64,000 bases of DNA from assembly GCF_000513275.1 (NCBI RefSeq), contig NZ_CBVJ010000134.1:1-64000 (forward strand). Reading direction: 5' to 3'. This document shows, one piece after another, positions 9,320-18,579 of the stretch. The position numbers and the translations under genes were made by a program. The notes under the pieces were generated by a model. It was not told the DNA's origin and searched no databases. It saw only the letters and a list, made by a program, of their open reading frames with translations. The number at the start of each line of letters is the position of its first letter. Position 1 is the stretch's first letter. The DNA comes from Paenibacillus gorillae (GTDB lineage: Bacteria; Bacillota; Bacilli; Paenibacillales; Paenibacillaceae).

Positions 9320-10471
9320 TCACCTCGATATGTTTTGACGCAGCAACTGCACAATTTGTTGCGCAGGTTGTTGCGATTGCTGTTTTAATCTGTCGATGGC
9401 ATCGCGGTGATCCCGCTTCCAACCCTCAGCGTCGTCCAGTAAAAGCTCCGCCGAATCTGCAAAATCAGAAGCATCCAGATGCTCTGTTGTGCCGACGGCA
9501 TTGAGACCAAGCCGATGAAGAAACTGATCGATCTTCGGATCATAAGATAAGCCAAGCATCGGGACCTCCCGATTGGCCGCATAGATGAGCGCGTGCAGCC
9601 GCATGCCGAACAGCGCGTCGCAGCGGCTGACCTCCAGCAGCATTTGCTGAGGATCGTCGCCTGGGGCGGCTAGCTCAGCAATGCTTCCATGGCTGCCAAG
9701 TCTGCCGTTCAGTCGTTCCATGACAAGCTTCGATGTTTCCGCATCATCCGGCGTATGGAACGGCAGAAATCTCAGCCGCACAGCACGGCGGCTGGCTAGC
9801 TCAGCCAGCGCATCAACAGCGCGGGCGAGATCTTCCCCATCCTTGCGCCAGTGCCGCAAGGAAACCCCCAGCACCGGCAGCTTGTCCGCTGCTGCCACTT
9901 CACTTGCCGCAGCCGCTGATGCAGGCAGCGGCAAGCCCATAACCGGATCAGGCACGACTTCGATCCGGTTTTTCGGAACACCGATCCTCCCCAGCAGTTC
10001 AGCGGACTCAGCATCCCGCACCGAAACATAAGCGCTCTTCCGCATGACATTGCGGATAAGCGGATCCATCCAGCGGCGGTTAACAGGCCCGATGCCTTGC
10101 GAATAAATAAAAGTTGGCTTTCCCAGCCATTGGGCAAGCTTAATGACTCCGGTATAATACGGAATCGTCTTGGCGCTGGTTGCATCCTGAAGCAGGCTGC
10201 CTCCGCCGCTGACGAGTCCGTCGCTGCCCTTCAAAGCCTTCCATACTTCGGAAGGCTGCATCCGGTGAACCGATTCCACACCATACATCTGACTTGTCCA
10301 TGCCGGATCACCCGACAGGACAACAGGAATGATTCGCATGCCTGCGAGCTTACTCTGTTCCTCCAAAGCGAGCAGAATCGAACGAAGCACCGCTTCATCG
10401 CCGCTGTTGTGAAATCCGTAATAACCGGAAATTACGATTCGGAAATCTTGTTTTTCAACGCTGGTGACCAT
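9320..10471 (-). CDS. csaB: Polysaccharide pyruvyl transferase CsaB
   Basis: About 383 residues of the polysaccharide pyruvyl transferase family. CsaB adds a ketal-linked pyruvate, probably to ManNAc of the secondary wall polymer, and this group is what SLH domains recognise. Seen: the N-terminal VISGYYGFHNSGDEAVL motif characteristic of CsaB, SGGGSLLQDATSAKT, FIYSQGIGPVN, and the C-terminal MRLHALIYAA and SYDPKID blocks. The start is uncertain: ATGs at 10501, 10480 and 10471 are in frame. GGAGGG sits 3 bases before the second and 12 before the third, so 10471 is preferred. It overlaps the DUF5693 gene upstream and touches tagA downstream, so it sits mid-operon. Confidence 0.92.
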   Translation of the reverse strand: MVTSVEKQDFRIVISGYYGFHNSGDEAVLRSILLALEEQSKLAGMRIIPVVLSGDPAWTSQMYGVESVHRMQPSEVWKALKGSDGLVSGGGSLLQDATSAKTIPYYTGVIKLAQWLGKPTFIYSQGIGPVNRRWMDPLIRNVMRKSAYVSVRDAESAELLGRIGVPKNRIEVVPDPVMGLPLPASAAAASEVAAADKLPVLGVSLRHWRKDGEDLARAVDALAELASRRAVRLRFLPFHTPDDAETSKLVMERLNGRLGSHGSIAELAAPGDDPQQMLLEVSRCDALFGMRLHALIYAANREVPMLGLSYDPKIDQFLHRLGLNAVGTTEHLDASDFADSAELLLDDAEGWKRDHRDAIDRLKQQSQQPAQQIVQLLRQNISR

Positions 10472-12579
10472 TTGCGCCATACTCCCTCCAATACCTGCCA
10501 TACTCCAATCAGAATGATGCCGAAGATAGCTCCCAGACCAAGACCCAAGAACACTCGGATAATCGAGATATAAAGCGGCGTATGGATATGGGCGAACGTG
10601 TCAACCATCGACAGCTGGCCGATTGAGGCAACGATAATCAGTACCCAAGCCGCCCGGTAGCGAAGCGCCAGGAACAGACCGGCCAGGAATAGCGGGTGCG
10701 CCAGCAAAAACTCTTTGTTCCGCGGCCGAACGCCAAATGTCGTTTCTAAGAAAACGCGGAACTCTTTCTCAAACGGCAGCGTCGTGCCGGCATTGCCTGT
10801 TCTGGACAAGTAATACAAGCCTGCTGCTGCAATCGCGACGCCTGCAACGACCATCAATACCGTAATCGGCGTCGAAAGCAATTTGCGGAGTCTGCGGATC
10901 GGAGCCTCTCCTGTATACAGCAGAACATAAACAGCTGTTAGTCCGATTGGAGCCAAATGCAATAAGCTTACGCCGCGGAATTGCTCCAGTACCAGGCTGT
11001 ACGTAATGTTATTCAATAAGCCGAAGACGAATGGCACGGCCATCAACGACATGAGAGCCGTCACAATGAACCATACGATAGCCAGACCTAAACGGCGTCC
11101 AACTGTTAATCCTTCGAATACCCACTTCAGACCGCTTGATTGGCCAGACGCGGTCACGCCATCCGTTCCAGCGCCTTGACGGCCCGAGAACCGCAGCGGC
11201 CAATCTGGGCCGCCTACGTACCGCTGGTTGCCTTCCGTGCGGGAGTAGATCCGATTCATAACCCATACGAGCGCAAGTGTTGGTGCTGCAATACCGGCGC
11301 CAAGCGCCAGCGACTGCTCCATTAATGGACCTTTGAGCACATACAGCCCTGCGCTGCCGACCAGTCCGAGCAGAAACACCGGAATAAGCAGGCCAGGCAG
11401 GAAGGTATTGATCAGAAGCGCAATGAGGGCAACCGCACCAGCTGCTACAACCGCCTTAAGCGGCTTCGCGTAGGAAGGATGCTCCACCTTGAACGGCTCG
11501 GCGATGCTGGACGGGAAGCCCGCATCAGCCAATTTTTGAACAACGCCTTCTTCGCCCTTCATGGAAATATACAAATTATCGAGCGAGTTCACGACCGCTG
11601 ACTTTTCCAAGCTGGACTGTGCGGATGAATTTAGGAAGAACATCCGAATGTTGCGGTCTTTCGCTGCCAGCAAGAACCGGTCGGCAATCGCTTCCGCTTT
11701 CATGCCCATCGCATCGTCAGGAGACAGGGAATAGAGCCGGACAACATTATAATTTGTAATAAATGCTAATTTATTTATGCCTTGTTGCGGTTTTTTCAAA
11801 TTTTCTATTGTCGCGACGCCCATGCCGTATTTATTCAGCAAAGATGCGAAGGAATTGATGCTTCTCGACTCCTGTTGATCGGTAAAGCCCTTCACCTTGT
11901 CCCCGTCGAACAATATACGGGTAACGCCGTAGCTTTTCAGCTTGGCAAGCTGCTTATCCACTTCCTCTTCGTCGTATGGAAGAACACGATCGGTAAAACG
12001 GGCCAAAATATGGAACCCGGCGTCCCGCAGCGTATCCATCGTAATCGGGTCAAAGCTGATCGGCTTGAGTACAGAATCCTGCACCGGCCGTTCGATGACC
12101 ATACCGCTGCGGCCGCCAAACGACCACGGACGGTATACAGCGCCTGCGCGGTCGAAAGCCTCGCGGAGGAGCGGACCAATTTCCGCTTCTTCCCGTTCTC
12201 CCGTAAAGAGAATATAAGTGAAGTTTTGCCCAACCGGCTCCAATTGGCTTTGCAGCAGCGCAGCATCTTTAGAGCTGTAGTAGGTCAATCTGCCGGCCTG
12301 TTGAAGCTCCCGCAAGGAGCTTTCATACAGCGACATCGTCGTGATGCCGACATATTTCATGTTTTTAAGCTGCTCTTCCAAAAAGGCTTTGGGCCTTGCT
12401 TGAATCTCGGCGATTTCGACCAAATCGCGATAGTCGAATACATACTCCACTTGCTTCGACGTCGATTCCATCGTCATTCGGTTGATGCCTAACGGCAATG
12501 CGGCAATTACCCCAATCAGCGTAATAATCCACAGCCATAGGCGAGCTTTCCGGTTCCAGTGCTGCCATCGTTGAAGCAC
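10432..12579 (-). CDS. DUF5693 family membrane protein
   Basis: A 715-residue membrane protein that I recognise as DUF5693, a family commonly found next to csaB in Paenibacillus-like genomes (from memory). Residues ~15-33 form a TM helix, followed by ~350 extracellular residues with repeated VxxFDGDK / ITNYNVVRLYSLSP-like stretches. The C-terminal half has roughly eight further TM segments with a conserved-looking loop RKLLSTPITVLMVVAG. The GTG start at 12579 has GGAGG 6 bases upstream. The 3' end overlaps csaB, indicating one transcript. Its function is not established; genomic association suggests a role in making, exporting or pyruvylating the wall polymer. Confidence 0.8.
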   Translation of the reverse strand: MLQRWQHWNRKARLWLWIITLIGVIAALPLGINRMTMESTSKQVEYVFDYRDLVEIAEIQARPKAFLEEQLKNMKYVGITTMSLYESSLRELQQAGRLTYYSSKDAALLQSQLEPVGQNFTYILFTGEREEAEIGPLLREAFDRAGAVYRPWSFGGRSGMVIERPVQDSVLKPISFDPITMDTLRDAGFHILARFTDRVLPYDEEEVDKQLAKLKSYGVTRILFDGDKVKGFTDQQESRSINSFASLLNKYGMGVATIENLKKPQQGINKLAFITNYNVVRLYSLSPDDAMGMKAEAIADRFLLAAKDRNIRMFFLNSSAQSSLEKSAVVNSLDNLYISMKGEEGVVQKLADAGFPSSIAEPFKVEHPSYAKPLKAVVAAGAVALIALLINTFLPGLLIPVFLLGLVGSAGLYVLKGPLMEQSLALGAGIAAPTLALVWVMNRIYSRTEGNQRYVGGPDWPLRFSGRQGAGTDGVTASGQSSGLKWVFEGLTVGRRLGLAIVWFIVTALMSLMAVPFVFGLLNNITYSLVLEQFRGVSLLHLAPIGLTAVYVLLYTGEAPIRRLRKLLSTPITVLMVVAGVAIAAAGLYYLSRTGNAGTTLPFEKEFRVFLETTFGVRPRNKEFLLAHPLFLAGLFLALRYRAAWVLIIVASIGQLSMVDTFAHIHTPLYISIIRVFLGLGLGAIFGIILIGVWQVLEGVWRKWSPALKNKISES

Positions 12580-12679
12580 GACAATCCTCCGTTCTATTGC
12601 TTAATGCCGGATATAACCTGTAATCCGCCATTCTTTTGGGCAATTCTTTCATTTTTTAAAATATATCTTCCTGACAACA

Positions 12680-14395
12680 CTAACCGTTCCGGTCTACTCT
12701 TTCCATAACTGCCGTACGCAGCTTCGCCAGCGCATCTGCCGCTTGCTCAGTCGATTGACCGCGCACTGCAAAATACACTTTAATCTTTGGCTCCGTACCG
12801 GATGGGCGCAAGCAGAACCATGAACCGTCAGCCAGCATAAATTTCAATACGTTTTCTGGACGCAAGCCGTCGAGACCTTCAAGATAATCAAGCGCACGCT
12901 CCACCTTCACGCCGTTCACATCGGCTGGCGGCGCATTGCGCCAATCATCCATAATGGCTGCGATTTGTTGCACGCCGTCCAATCCCTTGAGTGTCCGTGA
13001 TTCAAGACCCTCCAAGTAAACGCCATGCTGCTCGTACAGCTCAAGCAATACGTCATAAAGCGTTTTTCCTTGGCTGCTATAGTATGCCGCCGCTTCACAG
13101 ATCAATAACGCTGCAACGATAGCATCTTTATCACGCGCATACGTGCCGGTGAGATAACCGTAGCTTTCCTCATAGCCGAACAAGAAAGAACGTTCACCCG
13201 ATGCTTCGTAAGCAGTCATTTTCTCACCGATGTACTTAAAGCCAGTCAGCGTATTTTCCACTGCCGCTCCGTAAGAACGGGCAATGTCTGCGCCCATCTC
13301 GCTCGTTACAATCGTTTTGATGACTACGCCATTATTAGGCAGTTGACCGCGTTCCTTCAACTGGCTCAATACATAATGAACCATCAACGCACCCGATTGG
13401 TTGCCAGTGAGTACGACGTACTCGCCTTCGTTGTTTTTAACAACCGCACCCATCCGGTCCGCATCGGGATCGGTTCCGACAATAATGTCAGCGCCTGTTT
13501 CCTGAGCGAGCTTAATAGCCAGCGTAAACGCCTCGCGCTCCTCAGGGTTCGGAGATTTAACGGTGGAGAAATAGCCATCCGGCTGTTCTTGCTCCGCAAC
13601 AACATGCACATTATTAAAGCCCGCTTTGCGCAGTACTTCTCTTACAGGCAAATTGCCTGTACCGTGGAGCGGTGTAAAGACAACTTTAAATTTATCGCCT
13701 AGACCGCTTTTCAGCAATTCACCGTTCAAGCTCTGGGCAACGACTGTATCGACGAATTGCTCATCAGCTTCCGCACCCAGCCAGACCAGCAGTCCTTGGC
13801 TTTCCGCTTCTTCCCGGCTCATGCGTTTCACTTCATCAAAACCGTCAATTTGCTGAATCGATGCGATTACCTGCTCCGCATCCTCCGGAATCAACTGGCA
13901 GCCGTCGGAGCCATAAGCTTTGTAGCCGTTATATTCAGGCGGATTATGGCTCGCCGTAATAACAATGCCTGTCGATGCGCCAAGCGAACGGACTGCAAAC
14001 GACAGCTGCGGTGTAGGCCGAAGCGACGGGAACAGATACGTTTTCACGCCGTTGGCCGCCAATACCAGCGCGGAATCCAGTGCAAATTCAGGTGACAGAT
14101 TGCGCGAGTCATGTGCAATGACAGCGGAAGGCGCCCCGCCTTTTGCTCCAGCGAGCAGCCAGTTTGCCAGCCCTTGTGTCGCTTTACCAACCGTATATGC
14201 ATTCAGGCGGTTCGTCCCCGCTCCCATGACGCCGCGCAGGCCGCCAGTGCCAAATTCAAGATCACGGTAGAACCGGTCCGTAATTTCTTTGTCATCGCCT
14301 GCCAAGCCGCGAAGCTCAGCTTTCGTTGCTTCATCAATTAGCGGGTCATTTAACCATGCGTTGTAGCGTGCAACAGCCGTTTCATTTTGACTCAA
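12680..14395 (-). CDS. pgcA: Phosphoglucomutase / phosphomannomutase (phospho-sugar mutase)
   Basis: Cytoplasmic alpha-D-phosphohexomutase of 571 residues, the usual length of B. subtilis PgcA-type enzymes. It interconverts hexose 6- and 1-phosphates, feeding UDP-glucose and other nucleotide sugars for wall polymers and glycolipids. Seen: the catalytic phosphoserine loop ITASHNPPEYNGYK, the metal loop GTDPDADRMG, the sugar-binding loop FGYEESYGYL and the phosphate-binding loop RPSGTEPKIK, in canonical order. The start is TTG at 14395 with GGAG 8 bases before it. It lies 100 bp upstream of the DUF5693-csaB-tagA operon with no clear terminator between, so cotranscription is possible. Confidence 0.93.
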   Translation of the reverse strand: MSQNETAVARYNAWLNDPLIDEATKAELRGLAGDDKEITDRFYRDLEFGTGGLRGVMGAGTNRLNAYTVGKATQGLANWLLAGAKGGAPSAVIAHDSRNLSPEFALDSALVLAANGVKTYLFPSLRPTPQLSFAVRSLGASTGIVITASHNPPEYNGYKAYGSDGCQLIPEDAEQVIASIQQIDGFDEVKRMSREEAESQGLLVWLGAEADEQFVDTVVAQSLNGELLKSGLGDKFKVVFTPLHGTGNLPVREVLRKAGFNNVHVVAEQEQPDGYFSTVKSPNPEEREAFTLAIKLAQETGADIIVGTDPDADRMGAVVKNNEGEYVVLTGNQSGALMVHYVLSQLKERGQLPNNGVVIKTIVTSEMGADIARSYGAAVENTLTGFKYIGEKMTAYEASGERSFLFGYEESYGYLTGTYARDKDAIVAALLICEAAAYYSSQGKTLYDVLLELYEQHGVYLEGLESRTLKGLDGVQQIAAIMDDWRNAPPADVNGVKVERALDYLEGLDGLRPENVLKFMLADGSWFCLRPSGTEPKIKVYFAVRGQSTEQAADALAKLRTAVMERVDRNG

Positions 14396-14455
14396 ATCGT
14401 CATCTCCTTAAGTTCAAATGCAGGCACTCCAGGCCTTGTTATCAAAATCCGGCGC

Positions 14456-14887
14456 TTAGCCGCGGTCCTGCAGCGCGAACATGAGCTCGCCCTCCGCTAC
14501 CACTTTATCTCCTACTTTTGCTACAGCTTGTCCTTTGCCAATCATGCCTTTCAGCCGCGTAATTTCTACGGACAGCGTCAGCACGTCGCCTGGCTTTACC
14601 TGATCGCGGAAACGGAAGCCGTCAATGCCGGCGAAGAAACCCAGCTTGCCGCGGTTAGCCTCTACCATGAGCATTGCTACCGTTCCGACCTGCGCAAGTG
14701 CCTCGACAATCAATACACCTGGCATAACCGGATAGCCCGGGAAATGACCTACAAAATAAGGTTCGTTCATCGTAACGTTTTTCGTGCCTACTGCCCTTAC
14801 CCCCGGTTCAACCTCCAAAATACGGTCAATGAGCAGAAACGGCGGACGGTGCGGAATAATTTCTTGGATTTGATTAATATCCAACAT
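14456..14887 (-). CDS. fabZ: 3-hydroxyacyl-ACP dehydratase FabZ
   Basis: Hot-dog fold dehydratase of 143 residues that removes water from (3R)-hydroxyacyl-ACP in type II fatty acid synthesis. The catalytic His48 lies in HFPGYPVMPG and the catalytic Glu62 in VEALAQ; both are present, along with the N-terminal IPHRPPFLLIDR motif. The ATG has AAAGGAG upstream. It stands 60 bp before pgcA and is the only fatty acid gene in the window. Nothing unusual was seen. Confidence 0.96.
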   Translation of the reverse strand: MLDINQIQEIIPHRPPFLLIDRILEVEPGVRAVGTKNVTMNEPYFVGHFPGYPVMPGVLIVEALAQVGTVAMLMVEANRGKLGFFAGIDGFRFRDQVKPGDVLTLSVEITRLKGMIGKGQAVAKVGDKVVAEGELMFALQDRG

Positions 14888-15125
14888 ACAAAAAACTCCT
14901 TTCTTTTAATAAGGTAGGTATAAAAATGCTTTACTTGACAGAAACTAAGCTTATCCTTCGTAACTGCAGTTATGGAGGTTAAGATAAGGGGCTTGACTGT
15001 AGACCTGAAGCGTCTGCGGCCAAGCCTCTTTGTTCATTCTTTGCCCCAGCAGCCGGGTATGCCGTTTCTTCGCGGCTTTCATGCCGGTTTTAATTTTCGC
15101 TTTTAGATGGAAATGAATGACGCAT
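14888..15125. other. Intergenic region before fabZ with an imperfect hairpin
   Basis: No supported gene was seen. CTTATC (about 14950) and GATAAG (about 14982) can pair around a perfect AACTGCAGTT palindrome. There is no T-tract, so it is at best a weak terminator for the phosphatidyltransferase gene. Confidence 0.3.
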
Positions 15126-15678
15126 TCAGGAATGGAGCGTCGGAGCATCGGCAGGCGGCAGCTCGGCCTGCTTCATTTTATTTAACGCCTGGAACAGCAC
15201 AATGTACATGACGGAGGTCACGAACGAGAAGGCGATAACGACCCATAGGTACACTTCAGCGAATGGCGCTTTGAAAAAGACGAACATAATACCGATATAG
15301 AACAGTACCGTCGTCAGCTTCCCCATCCAATTGGCAGGCACCGTCTTTTTTCCCCGAAAATGAAAGAATAGCCCTCCTGCAATCATCCCAATATCACGCA
15401 GGAAGATCGCTCCTGCCGCACCCCCAGGATATGTAACCAGCAAGAAGCAGCGATACGATAACTGTAATAAACATCAGCTTATCCGCTAAGGGATCCAGCA
15501 TCATGCCTAACGCCGTTACTTGGCCGCTCCGCCGCGCAATATATCCGTCAAGGATATCCGTAACTCCCGCCAATGCCACGACGAGAAATGCCGGAATGAG
15601 ATGCCCCTTGGCAAACACGACGACATAAAAAGGAATCATTACAAAACGCAATGAAGTTAACATATTCGGCAGATTCAA
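15126..15678 (-). pseudogene. CDP-alcohol phosphatidyltransferase, frameshifted (PgsA-like)
   Basis: Membrane enzyme of the family that condenses CDP-diacylglycerol with an alcohol to make phospholipid. The start used is TTG at 15678, 9 bases after AGAGGGG, giving LNLPNMLTSLRF at the N-terminus. The catalytic motif DILDGYIARR...GMMLDPLADK keeps Asp41, Asp44, Gly45, Asp62 and Asp66. After LLAGYISWG the frame is lost at a C5 tract on the plus strand (15421-15425; G5 in the mRNA). The next frame continues sensibly with GAAGAIFLRDIGMIAGG and three more TM segments to a stop at 15126. Removing one G restores a protein of about 184 residues. It is either a true pseudogene or, more likely, an indel error. 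Substrate (glycerol phosphate or other) is not determined. Confidence 0.8.
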
Positions 15679-15919
15679 ACGCGCACGCCCCTCTACCTTT
15701 ATCGAACCTCTTTCGAGGTTCCCAATTATTATACAACTACCATATGAAAAATAAAACAGCGGTATCCCTCCATCCCTTTCCCTGCTCATTTAAAAGCTTA
15801 TTTTTCGTAGACTAATTGAGCCGTTTCCCTGCAAATTTTCCCAAAAACCTTCATTCCAAGCCTCTTTCTGCCGTTATTAATAGAAACAAACATTTTAACG
15901 CAGAAAGGACAGGGATGTA

Positions 15920-18118
15920 GTGAATTTTAGCTTAAATTGGAAAAAAGAAGGCCGTAAATGGCTGGCAGCAGCGTTGGCATCTGTACTGATACTGACCAGC
16001 TTGGCTGGAACCGCGAACGCAGCAGAAGATACTGTCACCGATATTCAGTTTAAATATGACGCAGCGGATTATAACTCCGGTTCTTCGGCACTTGAGGTAT
16101 TCGTTGAAGATGATAAAGTTGAGGTTCTTTTATACGCCACACTGTCAAACTCCTCTACACAGCGGGATGTAACGTCAGAGGCAACCTGGAAATCCTCCAA
16201 CACCTCCTACGTTAAAGTGGAGAAAGGCGTTTTGACCGGCGTTGGAAAGGGCACCGCGACGATCAGCGCTACTTATAAAGGAAACACGATTTCAATTAGA
16301 GCTATTTCTGACTTTGTATACAACGATGTCAACATTCTTGAGAGTGATAAGGACGCAGGAGCAACGAAAGATATTGAGCTCGGTCAGAGGCTTAGCTTCG
16401 ATCTTGCTGGAACGAAAGGCAATAAAACAGATACCATTACCGACGAAGCGACTTGGACAAGTTCCAGCACAACTGTGGCTACCGTCAACAAAGGCGAGAT
16501 TACGTTAGTCGGAACGGGTACTACTACGATTACTGCCAAGTACAAAGGCAAGTCCGATTCGATTAAGCTGAATGTAACTTCACCTTATAAATCAATCACG
16601 ATCGAGCCAAAGGGCTCCATTGAGCTGAATATCGGGGAAGATGATGCCAAGCTGACCGCTACCGCGCTTAGCAAACTGGGCACGACCGAGGCCGTAACGA
16701 CTTCAGCAGAATGGAGCAGCTCCAATACGAAGGTCGCTACCGTTAAAGAAGGCGTTGTGACGGCAGTCGGTACGGGTACAGCTACGATTACTGTATCTCA
16801 CAAAGGCGTGAAGGATACGATTCAAGTCGTAGTCCGCACAGCTATTCAAGCCATTAAACTTACGCCTGAAAAGGAACTGCATCTGCAGTTGCAGAACGGT
16901 ATTGTAGAACTTAAAGCCGAAATTCTGGACAACTCATCCGTTTTGAAAAATATTACATTAGACGAAGATGCGGTATGGACGACTTCCAATCCGGTAGCCG
17001 CTACTGTCAGCCAGGGTAAAGTTGAACCCCGTGCAGTCGGCTCAACTAAAATTACTGTAACCTATAAAGGACTTAGCCGCAGCATCGATGTAACCGTCTA
17101 TCCGAGCATCAGCGCTTTGTCTGTTGAGAAAGAAGAGCTGGACGGCTTCGTTGACAGCAACGAGGCGCTGCCAAAAGTATTTGCAACTACTTTCAACGGC
17201 GATAAAGTTGACGTATCCAAGCTTGTGAATTGGACAACGGCTGATAGCAAAATCGTCGAGATCGAAGACGGCAAATGGAAAGCAAAAGCGCTTGGCAAAG
17301 TTGTAATGACGGCAACGGCTCAAGGCTTTAAAGCAGAAGTAACGCTAACCGTTCACGTTAAGCCGCTAAAGCTCATTGCCAACGAGAAAGAAGTTAGTGC
17401 CATTATCGGCAAAGAGCTTCCACTGCCTGGCGTAACCGTTGTGAACGAAGACGGAGAAGAAGAAGATATTTCGAAAAAAATTACTTGGAAAACGTCCTCT
17501 GACAATATTGTTCTCAAAGCAGAGACGATGAAGGGTCTAGAAGCTTCCTCTGTGACGTTAACAGGCACTTATTTGAACAAATCCGTTACGGTTCGCGTGA
17601 AAATCGAAGAAGAGATCGTAAAGATCGTCGTTGAGCCAGGTACTGTGGAGCTCTACCCAGGCGGCTCCAAAACCATTAAAGTAACAGGCTACTACAAGAG
17701 CGGCAAGACGGTTTCCCTCAACTCCAAGATGAATTGGGAATCGGCTTCGGAAAAAATCGCATCCGTGAAAAGTACAAGCTCAGTTCGAGCAGTAGATATT
17801 GGTACAACTAAACTTACAGGCTCTTATCAAGGTAAAGCCGCTGAGGTTAAAGTAATCGTATCTCCAAAGCTGAAGTCATTGGCACTATCGGACAAAGCAG
17901 TTAAGTTAAGCGCTGGACAGTCGTTCACCGTGAAGCTGACGGCCAACTATACGACAGGCAGTCCTGTAGATGCAACAGCCGGTGCTGTATGGACGAGCTC
18001 CAAATCCAGTGTAGCAACCGTTGTAAATGGCAGGATTACGGCTGTAGGCAAAGGCTCAGCTTCTATTAAAGCGACCTATGCGGGTAAAACAGTAACCGTC
18101 CGCGTAACTGTAAAATAA
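15920..18118 (+). CDS. Secreted protein with bacterial Ig-like (BIG_2) repeats
   Basis: The only plus-strand gene, encoding 732 residues. The GTG start follows AGGACAGGG. A signal peptide (basic start WKKEGRKW, hydrophobic core, cleavage near TANAAED) leads into about eight tandem modules of ~80-90 residues. Each carries variants of TWKSSNTSYVKVEKG then a VGxGTATIxAxYKG strand pair, the hallmark of BIG_2 Ig-like domains. No SLH, LPXTG or enzymatic domain is visible, so how it stays at the surface, if it does, is unknown. It faces away from all its neighbours and has its own terminator. A role as adhesin or cell-surface matrix protein is inference. Confidence 0.85.
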   Translation: MNFSLNWKKEGRKWLAAALASVLILTSLAGTANAAEDTVTDIQFKYDAADYNSGSSALEVFVEDDKVEVLLYATLSNSSTQRDVTSEATWKSSNTSYVKVEKGVLTGVGKGTATISATYKGNTISIRAISDFVYNDVNILESDKDAGATKDIELGQRLSFDLAGTKGNKTDTITDEATWTSSSTTVATVNKGEITLVGTGTTTITAKYKGKSDSIKLNVTSPYKSITIEPKGSIELNIGEDDAKLTATALSKLGTTEAVTTSAEWSSSNTKVATVKEGVVTAVGTGTATITVSHKGVKDTIQVVVRTAIQAIKLTPEKELHLQLQNGIVELKAEILDNSSVLKNITLDEDAVWTTSNPVAATVSQGKVEPRAVGSTKITVTYKGLSRSIDVTVYPSISALSVEKEELDGFVDSNEALPKVFATTFNGDKVDVSKLVNWTTADSKIVEIEDGKWKAKALGKVVMTATAQGFKAEVTLTVHVKPLKLIANEKEVSAIIGKELPLPGVTVVNEDGEEEDISKKITWKTSSDNIVLKAETMKGLEASSVTLTGTYLNKSVTVRVKIEEEIVKIVVEPGTVELYPGGSKTIKVTGYYKSGKTVSLNSKMNWESASEKIASVKSTSSVRAVDIGTTKLTGSYQGKAAEVKVIVSPKLKSLALSDKAVKLSAGQSFTVKLTANYTTGSPVDATAGAVWTSSKSSVATVVNGRITAVGKGSASIKATYAGKTVTVRVTVK

Positions 18119-18130
18119 GTAAGAAGAAAT

Positions 18131-18172
18131 AATAACAGCCTCTCCGTGATGTACGGAGAGGCTGTTATTATT
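18131..18172 (+). terminator. Terminator of the Ig-like repeat gene
   Basis: A perfect 17-bp stem (18131-18147 with 18153-18169) and 5-base loop GATGT lie 12 bases after the stop. The T-rich tail is modest (ATTTGCTT). It could act in both directions. Confidence 0.85.
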
Positions 18173-18182
18173 TGCTTACAAT

Positions 18183-18232
18183 TAAAAAAGGGCATGTCGC
18201 CGTTCCCGCCATAACGGAAAGGACAACACGCC
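18183..18232 (-). terminator. Terminator of the epuA-like gene
   Basis: Minus strand: GGCGTGTTGTCC pairs, with G-U pairs, to GGCGACATGCC and is followed by CTTTTTTAA. It starts about 10 bases after the stop at 18243. Confidence 0.75.
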
Positions 18233-18242
18233 TTTTATATCC

Positions 18243-18563
18243 CTACGTGTCCGAGAACACGAGATCGTACATATGCTGCCAAGTGCCCCAGGAGAATACT
18301 TCATCGCCTGGTTGCTTGCCCAATACGGTATAACCAATATATAATCCCGCAACGAGCATGATGACCATAATAATGGGAACAATGCTCTTGCGCAATAACC
18401 ATAACGTTATTCTTGCTCCTGTTGAACGCTGCTTCCGCTGCTTTCCTTCATCGGCAGGCCATTCTTCAGCCGTCTTGCCGCTGTCGTTGTCCCGGCTGCG
18501 CTCTGTTTCCTTACTAGCAGCAGCTCTGCGTGACAGCTCTGTCCGTTCTTCGGCCATACTCAT
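18243..18563 (-). CDS. EpuA-like small membrane protein (annotated 'RNA polymerase subunit beta' family)
   Basis: A 106-residue protein with a highly charged ~55-residue N-terminus, one TM helix (SIVPIIMVIMLVAGLYIGYTV) and a short outside tail ending DLVFSDT. This matches the EpuA family (PF11772), misleadingly named DNA-directed RNA polymerase subunit beta in many annotations; it has no polymerase domain. The GYxxxGKQPGDEVFSWGTWQHMYDLVF tail pattern is typical. It follows flhP by 16 bp and probably shares its transcript. Function is unknown; the family is membrane-associated. Confidence 0.8.
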   Translation of the reverse strand: MSMAEERTELSRRAAASKETERSRDNDSGKTAEEWPADEGKQRKQRSTGARITLWLLRKSIVPIIMVIMLVAGLYIGYTVLGKQPGDEVFSWGTWQHMYDLVFSDT

Positions 18564-18579
18564 TACACCATCATCCTAT

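Noticed and set aside
14951..15148. Possible 65-residue minus-strand gene after the phosphatidyltransferase
   Set aside because: No SD at its ATG, overlaps the upstream gene end, and has no recognisable features.
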